Below, one piece after another: positions 18,888 to 27,224 of a stretch of 64,000 nucleotides of DNA; within the stretch, counting starts at the first letter, position 1; the number at the start of each line of letters is the position of its first letter. A program made the position numbers and the translations under genes. Source of the stretch: an uncultured Ruegeria sp. (GTDB lineage Bacteria; Pseudomonadota; Alphaproteobacteria; Rhodobacterales; Rhodobacteraceae); NCBI RefSeq assembly GCF_947504215.1, contig NZ_CANNGO010000004.1, forward strand, positions 186,001-250,000. Direction: 5' to 3'. Below the pieces are notes generated by a model. That model searched no databases, was not told where the DNA came from, and saw only the letters and a program-made list of their open reading frames with translations.

Positions 18888-19094
18888 ATGCAGGTTAGTG
18901 TTCGCGACAACAATGTCGATCAGGCGCTTCGTGCCCTGAAGAAAAAGCTGCAGCGCGAAGGCGTGTTCCGCGAAATGAAGCTTAAGCAACATTTCGAGAA
19001 ACCGTCCGAGAAAAAAGCGCGAGAGAAAGCTGAAGCGATCCGCCGTGCCCGTAAACTGGCACGTAAGAAAGCACAGCGCGAAGGTTTGCTCTAA
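18888..19094 (+). CDS. rpsU: 30S ribosomal protein S21
   Basis: 68 residues, rich in Lys, Arg and Glu, with the family opening [20 protein letters not shown] and the C-terminal basic helix [16 protein letters not shown]21 binds the platform of the small subunit near the 16S 3' end and assists initiation. It is a single gene, preceded by an unusually complementary Shine-Dalgarno and followed by a hairpin with a T-run. Confidence 0.97.
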   Translation: MQVSVRDNNVDQALRALKKKLQREGVFREMKLKQHFEKPSEKKAREKAEAIRRARKLARKKAQREGLL

Positions 19095-19136
19095 GAGCTG
19101 CCTAACCCGTCCAGCTTTGGATGACACTATTTGACG

Positions 19137-19171
19137 ACCCCCGAGGCATCGCCCGGGGGTTTGTCGTTTTT
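19137..19171 (+). terminator. Putative terminator after rpsU
   Basis: ACCCCCG pairs with CGGGGGT, extended by GGC/GCC across one bulged A around an ATC loop. TTGTCGTTTTT follows. It begins 42 bases after the rpsU stop. The T-run is interrupted. Confidence 0.7.
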
Positions 19172-19392
19172 GGGACCGGATACAATCCGCCGACTCGGCT
19201 TTTACACGTGCGACAAGCTGCCATTTTCCTGTCAGCGGCATTTTGCCCGGCATTTTGCAGCGCAACGAATCCCGCGGCGGTAGCACTGCGTCGCCAAAAT
19301 TCGCGCCAGAAACGGACCTCCCTATTTCTCTCAACATGCTCTCTTCTAAGTGGCGGCGTCCACAAGGACACAACCATAAAACGGAGGCACTT

Positions 19393-20493
19393 ATGTCGAC
19401 TGCAAGCACGTTCGAGCGTGAAATGCTCGCGCTTATCAATCAGGAACGCACATCCCGCGGGCTTGATCCGCTGCAACTTGAGACCCGGCTGAACGACTCA
19501 TCCGAGGATCACAGCGAATGGATGCTGAACTCGGACACATTCAGCCACACCGGATCGGGGGGCTCCTCGGCAACTCAGCGTATGCAAGATGCCGGGTTTG
19601 ACCTGTCGGGAAGCTGGCGCACCGGCGAAAACATCGCATGGCAATCTGAACGCGGTGCGCCTGGCATCGACGATGACGTCGTTCAACTGCATCAGGGCCT
19701 GATGGACAGCCCCGGTCATCGGGCCAACATACTGAACCCTGATTTCAAGTACATCGGAATCGGCATCGAAACCGGTGACATGCAGGGCTATGACGCCGTC
19801 ATGGTCACGCAGAACTTTGCCAACACCGACGGTCCTGTGATGCTAGACAACGGCAATGCCCCCACAGCACCCGCGCCCACAACCCCAAACGAGGAAGTCG
19901 CTGAGCCGGAAGAGCCAGAGGTCGAAACTCCGGAAACTGGTGTGACGGAAATAGAAGAGCCAGAACCCGAAACCCCCGCGACGGAAGAACCTACAGTGGA
20001 AACTCCGGAGACGGATGTGACCGAGACTGAGGAGCCGGAAGTGGAAACTCCTGAGGTTGAAGAGCCCGAAACCCCTGACACTGATGTCACAGAGACCGAG
20101 GAGCCTGAAACAGAAACCCCGGAAACCGAAGAACCTGAAACGCCGGGCACCGACGTCACCGAGACCGAAGAGCCCGAAACAGAAACCCCAGAAACAGAGG
20201 TGGTCGATGCTGGTGAACCAGAACTCGCCTGTTTCGATGTTCAGGCTTTCCTCGATGAACTCACATCCTTCATCGAAGGGCTCCACACACAGTTGGATGA
20301 ATTCAACTGGAACACCACCCAAACGGCGGCAAACGATGCGGGTGACACGGATGCCTTCGAAATGGTTCCACTGGCAGGAACCAATCCGGAAGAAGAAGCG
20401 GCGGCAAACGATGTGGACATGGTCACGAACGATACCTGTGACTTCTATATGTTCAACGCGTTCAGCTTTGACTGCATGATGGACGCCGCTTGA
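19393..20493 (+). CDS. CAP-domain protein with acidic Pro/Glu/Thr repeats
   Basis: 366 residues. Residues ~5-143 form a CAP (SCP/PR-1 type) domain with HSEWMLNSDTFSHTG, GENIAW and SPGHRANILNPDFKYIGIG. Residues ~168-270 are a low-complexity repeat of about 22 residues built on VTETEEPETETPE. The last ~95 residues include four cysteines and no repeat. There is no signal peptide and no membrane segment, although CAP proteins are normally exported, so a type I or other leaderless route is possible. The ATG at 19393 follows ACGGAGGCACTT; the longer frame from 19243 has no such site. Role unknown; CAP proteins include proteases, lipid binders and adhesins. Confidence 0.85.
   Translation: MSTASTFEREMLALINQERTSRGLDPLQLETRLNDSSEDHSEWMLNSDTFSHTGSGGSSATQRMQDAGFDLSGSWRTGENIAWQSERGAPGIDDDVVQLHQGLMDSPGHRANILNPDFKYIGIGIETGDMQGYDAVMVTQNFANTDGPVMLDNGNAPTAPAPTTPNEEVAEPEEPEVETPETGVTEIEEPEPETPATEEPTVETPETDVTETEEPEVETPEVEEPETPDTDVTETEEPETETPETEEPETPGTDVTETEEPETETPETEVVDAGEPELACFDVQAFLDELTSFIEGLHTQLDEFNWNTTQTAANDAGDTDAFEMVPLAGTNPEEEAAANDVDMVTNDTCDFYMFNAFSFDCMMDAA
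19894..20202 (+). repeat. In-frame acidic repeat region of the CAP gene
   Basis: About 310 bases of degenerate tandem repeats of ~66-69 bases, coding for VTETEEPE/xETPE units. The copies differ mainly at third positions and in the residue after EEPE, so the protein repeat is better kept than the DNA repeat. Confidence 0.75.
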
Positions 20494-20552
20494 TCAGGCG
20501 CTCCGGTGCGGGGCAGTCGCTTCTGCCTCGCACCACCTTAGGCCGTTTGCTG

Positions 20553-21491
20553 TCAGTAGATTTTAGGCACATACAACTCGTCGGGCAGGATGCGACGCTC
20601 GTATTCCGGATTGTACCGCCGATCCGGCAGATTGACCTTTTCCTGCGGAACGTCGTCATACGGAATTCTCGTCAGCAAGTGTTCGATGCAATTCAATCGC
20701 TCGCGCTTTTTGTCGTTGCCTTCAACAATGTACCAGGGCGCCTCGGGGATATTGGTGCGAAACAACATGTCCTCTTTGGCTTTAGTATAGGACTCCCAAC
20801 GAATGCGAGACTCCAGATCCATCGGTGATAGCTTCCACTGTTTCATCGGATCGTGAATACGCATCAGGAATCGCAACTGCTGTTCTTCGTCGGTGATCGA
20901 GAACCAGTATTTCAGCAGGATGATCCCCGAGCGGACAAGCATTCGCTCAAACTCGGGAACGTCTTTAAAGAACTGCTCGACCTGATCCTCGCTTGCAAAC
21001 CCCATCACGCGTTCGACCCCGGCGCGGTTGTACCAGGACCGGTCGAACAACACGATTTCACCCGCCGCTGGCAGATGCGGCACGTAGCGCTGGAAATACC
21101 ATTGGCTCTGCTCACGACGGCTGGGCGCAGGCAAGGCGACAACGCGTGCTACGCGTGGGTTCAAACGCTGTGTGATACGTTTGATCACCCCCCCTTTGCC
21201 CGCGCTGTCGCGCCCTTCGAACAGAATGCAAACCTTTGCGCCTGTGTGCTGAACCCAGTCCTGAACCCGGATCAATTCAGCCTGCAGCCGCAACAGATTG
21301 CGAAAATAGACCTTGCGATCCAACATGTCCGGATGCTGTTCGCGATAGATCTTGCGAACCTCCATCGAAAGCATGGGTTCGCTGAATTCAATCTCAAAAT
21401 CTTCGTCCAACGTGTCTTCAAGCTCGGCTTCGAGCCAGTCTTTGGGGGCGCCATTGTTTTCGTATGCCAAGGTCTGCTCCTTCTCAGTCAT
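20553..21491 (-). CDS. ppk2: Polyphosphate kinase 2
   Basis: Transfers phosphate between polyphosphate and nucleotides. The 312-residue single-domain protein has the Walker A of the family (FEGRDSAGKGG, residues ~91-101), the Walker B segment LFDRSWYNRAGVE and the lid region WKLSPMDLESRIRWESYTKAKEDML. This matches class I PPK2 enzymes, which mainly phosphorylate ADP or GDP. It converges with the CAP gene (59 bases between stops). Start ATG at 21491 is preceded by about 270 bases without a gene. Confidence 0.94.
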   Translation of the reverse strand: MTEKEQTLAYENNGAPKDWLEAELEDTLDEDFEIEFSEPMLSMEVRKIYREQHPDMLDRKVYFRNLLRLQAELIRVQDWVQHTGAKVCILFEGRDSAGKGGVIKRITQRLNPRVARVVALPAPSRREQSQWYFQRYVPHLPAAGEIVLFDRSWYNRAGVERVMGFASEDQVEQFFKDVPEFERMLVRSGIILLKYWFSITDEEQQLRFLMRIHDPMKQWKLSPMDLESRIRWESYTKAKEDMLFRTNIPEAPWYIVEGNDKKRERLNCIEHLLTRIPYDDVPQEKVNLPDRRYNPEYERRILPDELYVPKIY

Positions 21492-21761
21492 CGGGTTCGG
21501 ACCGTACCGGGTGTGTGTAACTGCCTGATGTCATCTGATAAAATGATGTCACCGCAATGCCCCGGCTTGACCGGATCGAACCTGCAAAGCACTTTCGGCA
21601 CTGGGGTAGCTGTGCCGTATCCGATTGAATGTGAACGTCTCGCCCCGTGGATACAAGCGCTAGAATTGACGCATTGCATGGGCGTTACCGCTATAGATCA
21701 CATTCGCGTCTTGTGCTGAGGTGCAAATGCGCGGCATCACAGCCGGACTCCAATCAATGAG

Positions 21762-22607
21762 ATGGGCGTGACGCAATTTCTCTCTCTCCTGCCTGAAATC
21801 TGGCCTTGGCTGATCCTGATCACGGCGCAATTGGCGGCATTCGCGGGGCGATCCACCCTAGGCCTGTCGCTATTGGCTTTGTTCGGGCTCGTCTCTTTGA
21901 TCATCGGGCTGATGTCGCCGCTGGCAACTACACTTGTGGGCATTGGTTTGTTAGGCGCGTTCCACCTCCGACACCAACCAGGGTGGCTCGCCGCCATCGG
22001 GCATATTGCACTGATACTTTGGTGTTTTGCGCTAGGTGCGCATCTTTTGCCGGGGTTCAACAACACACGTATTCTGGATCAGGTGACGGCAGGTGCCGAC
22101 AGCTCTACTTTCACGATGTTCCTTAACGTCGACAAGCCAATGGTGTTTTTTGCGGTCCTGCTGGTCTGTCCGGGAATGTTGAACAGCCACCAAAGAACAC
22201 GCATCGCGCCCCTTGCACTTGGAACCGGACTGCTCCCGCTCTTGTTCGCTTTGGGGCTGTATGCCGGAGCCGTACGATTTGAGTTTGGCCTGCCGTCCTG
22301 GTGGTTGATCTTTGCCTTCTCAAACCTGTTCCTGACTTGCTTGGCGGAAGAGGCATTCTTTCGCGGTTATCTGCAGTCGGTACTAACGTCAAAGCTAGGG
22401 ACGACCGGCGGGATCGCTGTCGCCAGCTTGTTGTTTGGCCTTGCTCATATCGGCGGCGGGCTTCAGTTGGTGGTGTTTGCAACGCTTTTGGGCGTGGGGC
22501 TTGGGCTGGGTTACATGGCAACCGGTCGTCTATGGGTGCCTGTAGCGATGCATTTCGGGTTCAATTTCCTGCATCTAGCCCTCTTTACGTATCCCGGTTC
22601 AGTCTAA
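21762..22607 (+). CDS. CPBP family intramembrane metalloprotease
   Basis: Intramembrane protease-like protein of 281 residues with about eight hydrophobic segments. The three family motifs are intact: EEAFFRGYLQ (EExxxR), LFGLAHIGG (FxxxH) and MHFGFNFL (HxxxN). Bacterial members process membrane proteins or peptides, including bacteriocin-related peptides. The minus-strand Lrp gene ends 5 bases after this stop. No partner peptide is evident here. Confidence 0.88.
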   Translation: MGVTQFLSLLPEIWPWLILITAQLAAFAGRSTLGLSLLALFGLVSLIIGLMSPLATTLVGIGLLGAFHLRHQPGWLAAIGHIALILWCFALGAHLLPGFNNTRILDQVTAGADSSTFTMFLNVDKPMVFFAVLLVCPGMLNSHQRTRIAPLALGTGLLPLLFALGLYAGAVRFEFGLPSWWLIFAFSNLFLTCLAEEAFFRGYLQSVLTSKLGTTGGIAVASLLFGLAHIGGGLQLVVFATLLGVGLGLGYMATGRLWVPVAMHFGFNFLHLALFTYPGSV

Positions 22608-22611
22608 TACA

Positions 22612-23070
22612 TCAGACCGGCAAAGCCGTGGTTTTGAAAACTGTACGCAGAGCGAAAGAACTTTGCATCTGGGCAACCCCTGGCAACCGCGACAGATACT
22701 GACGGTGAATACGGGCAAAATCTTCGGTATTTTCAGCAACCACTTTCAGGATATAGTCCGCCGTTCCCGCCATCAGATGGCATTCCAGCACATCCGGAAT
22801 ACGGGCCACGGCCTTTTCGAACGCTTCCAGAACTTCCTCGGCCTGCCCTTGCAGCGTGATCTCGACAAACACGGTTGTTGGAACATTCATTTTTCGGGCA
22901 TCAAGCAAAGCCACGTAGTTGCGGATATACCCGTCAAACTCCAACCGCTGCACACGGCGATGGCATGCCGATGGTGACAGATTCACCTGTTCGGACAGTT
23001 CCGCATTCGACATGCGGCCATTTCGCTGCAGGGCGGCCAGAATCTTACGATCCGTCGTATCCAAGCTCAT
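22612..23070 (-). CDS. Lrp/AsnC family transcriptional regulator
   Basis: 152-residue regulator: winged helix-turn-helix (residues ~4-60, LSPSACHRRVQRLEFDGYI) followed by the RAM ligand-binding domain (VFVEITLQGQ, ECHLMAGTADYILKV). It is divergent from alanine dehydrogenase across 136 bases that hold a 15-base palindrome. In other alphaproteobacteria an Lrp-type gene (AldR) in this position activates ald in response to alanine; the same is very likely here. Confidence 0.92.
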   Translation of the reverse strand: MSLDTTDRKILAALQRNGRMSNAELSEQVNLSPSACHRRVQRLEFDGYIRNYVALLDARKMNVPTTVFVEITLQGQAEEVLEAFEKAVARIPDVLECHLMAGTADYILKVVAENTEDFARIHRQYLSRLPGVAQMQSSFALRTVFKTTALPV

Positions 23071-23088
23071 TGACGCACATCCATTGCA

Positions 23089-23103
23089 AGAAGATTATCT
23101 TCT
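23089..23103. promoter_or_regulatory. Candidate Lrp-type operator
   Basis: Perfect palindrome AGAAGAT-T-ATCTTCT, 18 bases upstream of the regulator start and ~100 bases upstream of ald. Its AT-rich centre resembles the general Lrp/AsnC site form (AG-x4-ATT-x4-CT). The position fits autoregulation with control of ald. Confidence 0.6.
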
Positions 23104-23206
23104 ACGGGATATTCTTTCAAAAGTCAGCCCAAAGGCACGTTTTGTTTCACAATAATTGCGCTGAAAAATGCTCATAATTTAGGCAGTTTACAAATGGAGA
23201 CCACAA

Positions 23207-24325
23207 ATGAAAATCGGTTGCCCCAAGGAAATCAAACCTCAGGAATTCCGCGTCGGCATGACCCCTAACGCTGCTCAGGAAGCGACTGCGCGCGGTCATG
23301 AAGTGCTGATCGAAACCGGAGCCGGGATCGGCGCAGGCTTTGAAAACGAGGCCTATGTCTCGGCCGGTGCTCGCATTGTGGACACCGCAGAGGAGGTTTT
23401 TGCAACGGCCGATATGATCGTGAAGGTCAAGGAACCACAAGCGGTAGAACGCAAGATGCTGTGGGAAGGGCAATTGCTGTTCACTTATCTGCATCTGGCC
23501 CCCGATCCGGACCAGACGCATGACCTGATCGAATCCGGATGCACGGCGATCGCCTATGAAACCGTGACAGATGCCAGTGGCGGTCTACCGCTGTTGGCTC
23601 CGATGTCCGAAGTTGCAGGTCGGCTTGCGCCTCAGGTCGGTTCTTGGACCCTGCAAAAAGCCAATGGCGGTCGCGGCGTGCTGATGGGTGGCGTTCCTGG
23701 TGTGGGCCCCGCCAATGTCGTGGTCATCGGTGGTGGCGTCGTCGGCACTCACGCAGCCAAGATCGCGGCCGGTATGGGCGCGGACGTCACCGTGCTGGAC
23801 CGTTCGCTGCCACGGTTGCGATACCTGGATGATGTTTTTGGCGGCCTGTTCAAGAACCAGTATTCGACCGCCGGGGCAACAGCCGAACTGATCCAGACCG
23901 CTGACATGGTTATCGGTGCGGTGTTGATCCCCGGCGCTGCAGCCCCAAAACTGGTCACCCGCCAGCAGCTTTCCACTATGAAGCCAGGTGCGGTTTTGGT
24001 GGACGTCGCCATTGATCAGGGCGGTTGCTTTGAAACATCGCGGGCCACGACCCATGCCGATCCGATCTACGAAGTGGATGGAGTGATGCACTATTGCGTT
24101 GCCAACATGCCGGGGGCGGTTGCGCGCACATCTACAATCGCATTGGGCAACGCGACGATGCCCTTCATGCTGTCGCTTGCGGATAAAGGCTGGAAACAGG
24201 CGTGTCAGGACGACCCGCATTTGTTGGCGGGTCTAAACGTTCACGCCGGTCAGTTGACCTATTACGCTGTCGGTAAGGCGTTGGGCATCGATGTCGTCTC
24301 ACCAAGCGTTGTCATCAAAGCCTGA
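23207..24325 (+). CDS. ald: Alanine dehydrogenase
   Basis: NAD-dependent oxidative deamination of L-alanine to pyruvate and ammonia, or the reverse. The 372-residue protein has the catalytic Lys75 (VKVKEPQ) and His96 (TYLHLAP) positions of the family, the Rossmann motif [13 protein letters not shown] and the C-terminal [18 protein letters not shown] segment. AAATGGAGACCACAA precedes the ATG. It is controlled in all likelihood by the divergent Lrp-type gene and ends at an intrinsic terminator. Confidence 0.97.
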   Translation: MKIGCPKEIKPQEFRVGMTPNAAQEATARGHEVLIETGAGIGAGFENEAYVSAGARIVDTAEEVFATADMIVKVKEPQAVERKMLWEGQLLFTYLHLAPDPDQTHDLIESGCTAIAYETVTDASGGLPLLAPMSEVAGRLAPQVGSWTLQKANGGRGVLMGGVPGVGPANVVVIGGGVVGTHAAKIAAGMGADVTVLDRSLPRLRYLDDVFGGLFKNQYSTAGATAELIQTADMVIGAVLIPGAAAPKLVTRQQLSTMKPGAVLVDVAIDQGGCFETSRATTHADPIYEVDGVMHYCVANMPGAVARTSTIALGNATMPFMLSLADKGWKQACQDDPHLLAGLNVHAGQLTYYAVGKALGIDVVSPSVVIKA

Positions 24326-24341
24326 AAACCTCCCGCCTGTG

Positions 24342-24366
24342 AAAGGCCCTGTTGACAAGGGCTTTT
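24342..24366 (+). terminator. Terminator of ald
   Basis: AAAGGCCCT pairs with AGGGCTTTT (one G-U pair) around a 7-base loop, 17 bases after the ald stop, with the T-run inside the right arm. Confidence 0.75.
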
Positions 24367-24374
24367 ACATTGGT

Positions 24375-24438
24375 GGGGGTGGCGCCGCACCAAAGGTGCG
24401 GCGCCACCCCCAACCTAACGAGGGCATTTTGAATGCCC
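24375..24438. repeat. Double palindromic (REP-like) element
   Basis: A perfect 17-base inverted repeat (24375-24391 with 24395-24411, loop AAA; left arm starts GGGGGTGGCGCC) is followed 10 bases on by a second perfect hairpin, GGGCATT-TTG-AATGCCC (24422-24438). It lies between converging ald and mscS genes. Neither hairpin has a T-run. This double-hairpin style is what I associate with dispersed intergenic palindromes; copy number needs a genome search. Confidence 0.7.
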
Positions 24439-24457
24439 GATCGACGGGCGGGAGCCC

Positions 24458-25264
24458 CTAGCCCTGTTTTTGAATTTCCACCGAATGCGGATAGGGAATC
24501 GAAACGCCCTTACTGTCGAAGGCTTCTTTGACAGTCTTGGTCGTCTCGAATTTAACGTCCCAGTAATCCGCTGCATTGCACCAGAGGCGCGCCGTCAGAT
24601 CGACCGAGCTGTCGCCCAGATTTGTGACCCGCGCCCAGGGCTCGGGATCGGTGTGAACGCGGCTGTCGGCTTTGGCGATGTCCAAAATGATCTTCATCGC
24701 CTCGTCAGCATTGTCACCATAGTCGATGCCAAAAACCAGATCGACCCGGCGCGTGTCATGAGCCGAGAAATTGGTAATGACCGATCCCCAGGCTTGGCCA
24801 TTGGGTACAATGATCTGCACGTTATCCGGCGTCACCAGCTCAGTGGTAAACAGGTTCAAGTCCAGCACTGTGCCTGCTGTTCCACCGATGTCCACATACT
24901 GACCCAACTTGTAGGGGCGGAATACAACCAGCATGACACCCGCTGCCAGATCGCTAAGCGTGCCTTGTAGCGCCAGACCGATGGCCAACGAAGCCGCACC
25001 CAGAATGGCGACAATACTGGTGGCCTCGATACCAAAGATCCCCAGAACGGCGACCAGCACCATGGCAAGGATCACCCATTTCACGACGCTCGCCGCGAAA
25101 TTCCCAAGCGTCGGGTCAATCTGAGGTGTCTTGTTGATGCGACGTCGAACCATGCCCGCGATCGCACGGGCCAGGATCCACCCCAGCACCAGAACAATCA
25201 AAGCCTTGCCAGCACTCATGATCATAGGCCATGCCTGACCCGCCATATCCACAGCCTGATCCAT
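24458..25264 (-). CDS. Small-conductance mechanosensitive channel (MscS family)
   Basis: 268-residue channel of minimal MscS architecture: three membrane helices, with the pore helix ASLAIGLALQGTLSDLAAGVMLVVFRPYKLGQYV, then the cytoplasmic beta domain (VDIGGTAGTVLDLNLFTTELVTPDN) and a C-terminal alpha/beta domain. It releases solutes on hypo-osmotic shock. The ATG at 25264 has GAGGAC eight bases upstream; frames opening at 25279 and 25321 lack that. mscL lies 93 bases upstream on the same strand. Confidence 0.92.
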   Translation of the reverse strand: MDQAVDMAGQAWPMIMSAGKALIVLVLGWILARAIAGMVRRRINKTPQIDPTLGNFAASVVKWVILAMVLVAVLGIFGIEATSIVAILGAASLAIGLALQGTLSDLAAGVMLVVFRPYKLGQYVDIGGTAGTVLDLNLFTTELVTPDNVQIIVPNGQAWGSVITNFSAHDTRRVDLVFGIDYGDNADEAMKIILDIAKADSRVHTDPEPWARVTNLGDSSVDLTARLWCNAADYWDVKFETTKTVKEAFDSKGVSIPYPHSVEIQKQG

Positions 25265-25309
25265 CCGTATTGTCCTCATTTCTAAAGGGTGTCGTATAAA
25301 ACCATCAAA

Positions 25310-25334
25310 CGGCCCCGCCAAATCGGCAGGGCCG
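25310..25334 (-). terminator. Hairpin between mscL and mscS
   Basis: CGGCCC pairs with GGGCCG and GCC with GGC across one mismatch, loop AAATC, about 24 bases after the mscL stop. On the minus strand TTTGATGGTTTTA follows. It may terminate mscL or attenuate readthrough into mscS. Confidence 0.5.
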
Positions 25335-25357
25335 AACTTTGTAACACACGGTGTTTC

Positions 25358-25786
25358 TTACTTTTTCAGCGAGTCGCGGATTTCCATAAGAATATCCAGT
25401 TCGCTAGGGCCTGCGGGGGCTTCTTCTGCCGCTTCTTCTTCCTCTACAGCCGCGTCTTTGACACGGTTGACCATCTTCACCAGCATGAAAACCACCCATG
25501 CAATGATAAGAAAATTGATGATTGCCATGATAAACGAACCATAGGCAAACACCGATGCCCCGGTTTCCCGTGCGGTGTCCAGGCTTGCACCTTCGGCCAC
25601 ATCACCGGCCAAAACGGCATAGTTATTGGTGAAGTCTACCCCACCGGTGACCAAACCGATCAGCGGGTTGATCAGATCACCCACCAATGAGGTTACGATG
25701 GCGGTGAAAGCCGCACCAATGATTATACCAACGGCCATGTCCATGACATTGCCCTTGGCGATAAACGTTTTGAATTCTTCCAGCAT
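25358..25786 (-). CDS. mscL: Large-conductance mechanosensitive channel
   Basis: 142 residues with the MscL opening [26 protein letters not shown], the glycine-rich first membrane helix, a periplasmic loop with acidic residues, a second helix ([21 protein letters not shown]) and a C-terminal amphipathic helix after an EEEE run. It opens near the lytic tension limit of the membrane. The frame extends to 25846, but the ATG at 25786 gives the conserved N-terminus. It sits directly upstream of mscS on the same strand. Confidence 0.96.
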   Translation of the reverse strand: MLEEFKTFIAKGNVMDMAVGIIIGAAFTAIVTSLVGDLINPLIGLVTGGVDFTNNYAVLAGDVAEGASLDTARETGASVFAYGSFIMAIINFLIIAWVVFMLVKMVNRVKDAAVEEEEAAEEAPAGPSELDILMEIRDSLKK

Positions 25787-25931
25787 TGCGTCCCTCGCTG
25801 TCGAACTAAGGTTTCTTTTTTCATTTGGCGCATCAGCGCAGGTCAATTGTGCGCAAACTGCATGCTAACAAGCGTGTTTTTATGGGAAACTTTACCTAAA
25901 TTTCCCCAACATGTCGATTTCAGGAGACACC

Positions 25932-26633
25932 ATGACCCAAAATGCGCAATTTTCCGTAGGTGAAAGATGGCCCGCCAAGGATCCATCTGTCATTCAGCTT
26001 TATTCATACCCAACGCCAAATGGTGTCAAAGCTTCGATCATGCTTGAGGAAACTGGCCTGCCTTACGAAGCACATCTGGTCACGCTGGCCGATGCCGATG
26101 TAAAAAGCCCCGAGTTCCTGTCCCTTAACCCCAACAACAAAATACCGGCAATCATTGACCCCAACGGTCCTGACGGGCATCCGGTGGGTCTGTTCGAAAG
26201 TGGCGCGATTTTGCTTTATCTGGCCGAGAAAAGCGGCAAGTTCCTCGGCCAAACTCAATCCGACAAGCACCGCATCACCCAGTGGCTGATGTTTCAAATG
26301 GGTGGGCTTGGTCCGATGTTCGGGCAGTTGGGCTTCTTCTACAAATTCGCAGGCAGCGAAATCGAAGACCCCCGCCCGCGCGAAAGATACATCAACGAAG
26401 CCAAACGGTTATTGAATGTCGTAGACCAGCAGCTGGACGGGCAAGATTGGATTGCTGGCGAGTTTTCAATCGCGGACATTGCAATCGCGCCTTGGTTGAA
26501 TGCGCTGGACTTTTATGGTGCAAAAGAGGCCGTCGGCTGGGCCGATCACGCCAACGCTGTGGCCTATGTTGAACGCTTCTTTGAACGCCCTGCCGTGCAA
26601 CGCGGCAAAAACATTCCGGCTCAGGACCAATAA
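25932..26633 (+). CDS. Glutathione S-transferase, YghU/YfcG-like (nu class)
   Basis: 233-residue cytosolic GST-fold protein. The thioredoxin-like half has IQLYSYPTPNGVKASIMLEETGL, PNNKIPAI and FESGAILLYLAEK; the helical half has FSIADIAIAPWL. Members of this class bind two glutathiones and act as disulfide reductases or peroxidases rather than classical conjugators. The ATG at 25932 follows TTCAGGAGACACC; the frame opening at 25911 lies before this Shine-Dalgarno. A symmetrical hairpin lies after the stop. Confidence 0.9.
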   Translation: MTQNAQFSVGERWPAKDPSVIQLYSYPTPNGVKASIMLEETGLPYEAHLVTLADADVKSPEFLSLNPNNKIPAIIDPNGPDGHPVGLFESGAILLYLAEKSGKFLGQTQSDKHRITQWLMFQMGGLGPMFGQLGFFYKFAGSEIEDPRPRERYINEAKRLLNVVDQQLDGQDWIAGEFSIADIAIAPWLNALDFYGAKEAVGWADHANAVAYVERFFERPAVQRGKNIPAQDQ

Positions 26634-26653
26634 GACAAACCTGTAACACAGTC

Positions 26654-26675
26654 CGGGGCGGTGTCATCCGCCCCG
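26654..26675. terminator. GC hairpin between converging gst and ytoQ
   Basis: CGGGGCGG pairs with CCGCCCCG around TGTCAT, 20 bases after gst and 12 before the ytoQ stop. No T-run on either side, so the effect on termination is uncertain. Confidence 0.45.
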
Positions 26676-26686
26676 TAACCAGCCGC

Positions 26687-27136
26687 CTAACCTGGCAGTT
26701 TTCCGGTCAGCACATATCGCAGAAGTTCAACCACTTGACCAGGCTCTTCGGCAACGGCCAAGGCCGCCGCATCGACCTCTTTCAGTGCATGCTGATGGTC
26801 CGGGCCATGCAAGACAATCAGCGACTTGCCTAACGCGGCAGCATAGCCCGCGTCAAAAGCGGCATTCCATTGTTTGTATTTGTCGCCGAACCGCACCACC
26901 ACGAGGTCCGCGTCAGCGATGCCTTTGCGCGTGCGAATGGCATTGACCATCGCACCTTTATGGTCATGCCAGTACTTGTTTGGTTCCGCGCCCAGAACAG
27001 CGACTCCGCAATCGTCGCTTGCTGCGTGATCGGTCACCGGGCTGTTGAACGTCACATCCAAACCCTGTGCCCCGTCGATGATCTGTTCGCGCCAATCGGT
27101 GTGGATTTCTCCGGACAGATAGACATTCAGGCCCAT
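26687..27136 (-). CDS. YtoQ family protein
   Basis: 149-residue protein of the YtoQ family. Family features visible are NVYLSGEIHTDWREQI at the N-terminus, PVTDHAASDDCG, EPNKYWHDHKGA and ADLVVVRFGDKYKQWNAAFDAGYAAALGK. The last segment recalls nucleoside 2-deoxyribosyltransferase-like folds, so a nucleotide substrate is possible, but no activity is established to my knowledge. Convergent with gst. Confidence 0.85.
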   Translation of the reverse strand: MGLNVYLSGEIHTDWREQIIDGAQGLDVTFNSPVTDHAASDDCGVAVLGAEPNKYWHDHKGAMVNAIRTRKGIADADLVVVRFGDKYKQWNAAFDAGYAAALGKSLIVLHGPDHQHALKEVDAAALAVAEEPGQVVELLRYVLTGKLPG

Positions 27137-27224
27137 TGCAAGCTCCGTTGTTGTTTCACGACCTACTTAAGTCGCAATCGGGCAAACCCCAATGCGGAAT
27201 GCGCAGAATCCGCCAAAGCGATTG

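Noticed and set aside
19894..20202. CRISPR array in the CAP gene
   Set aside because: Repeats are in frame, degenerate, without unique spacers of constant length, and lie within an intact coding sequence.
20057..20479. Lys/Pro-rich 140-residue ORF in another frame of the CAP repeats
   Set aside because: Created by the periodic DNA of the acidic repeat; no start signal and no fold-like pattern.
21492..21761. tRNA or small RNA in the gap before the CPBP gene
   Set aside because: No cloverleaf, no T-loop consensus and no terminator; I see no feature in this ~270-base gap.
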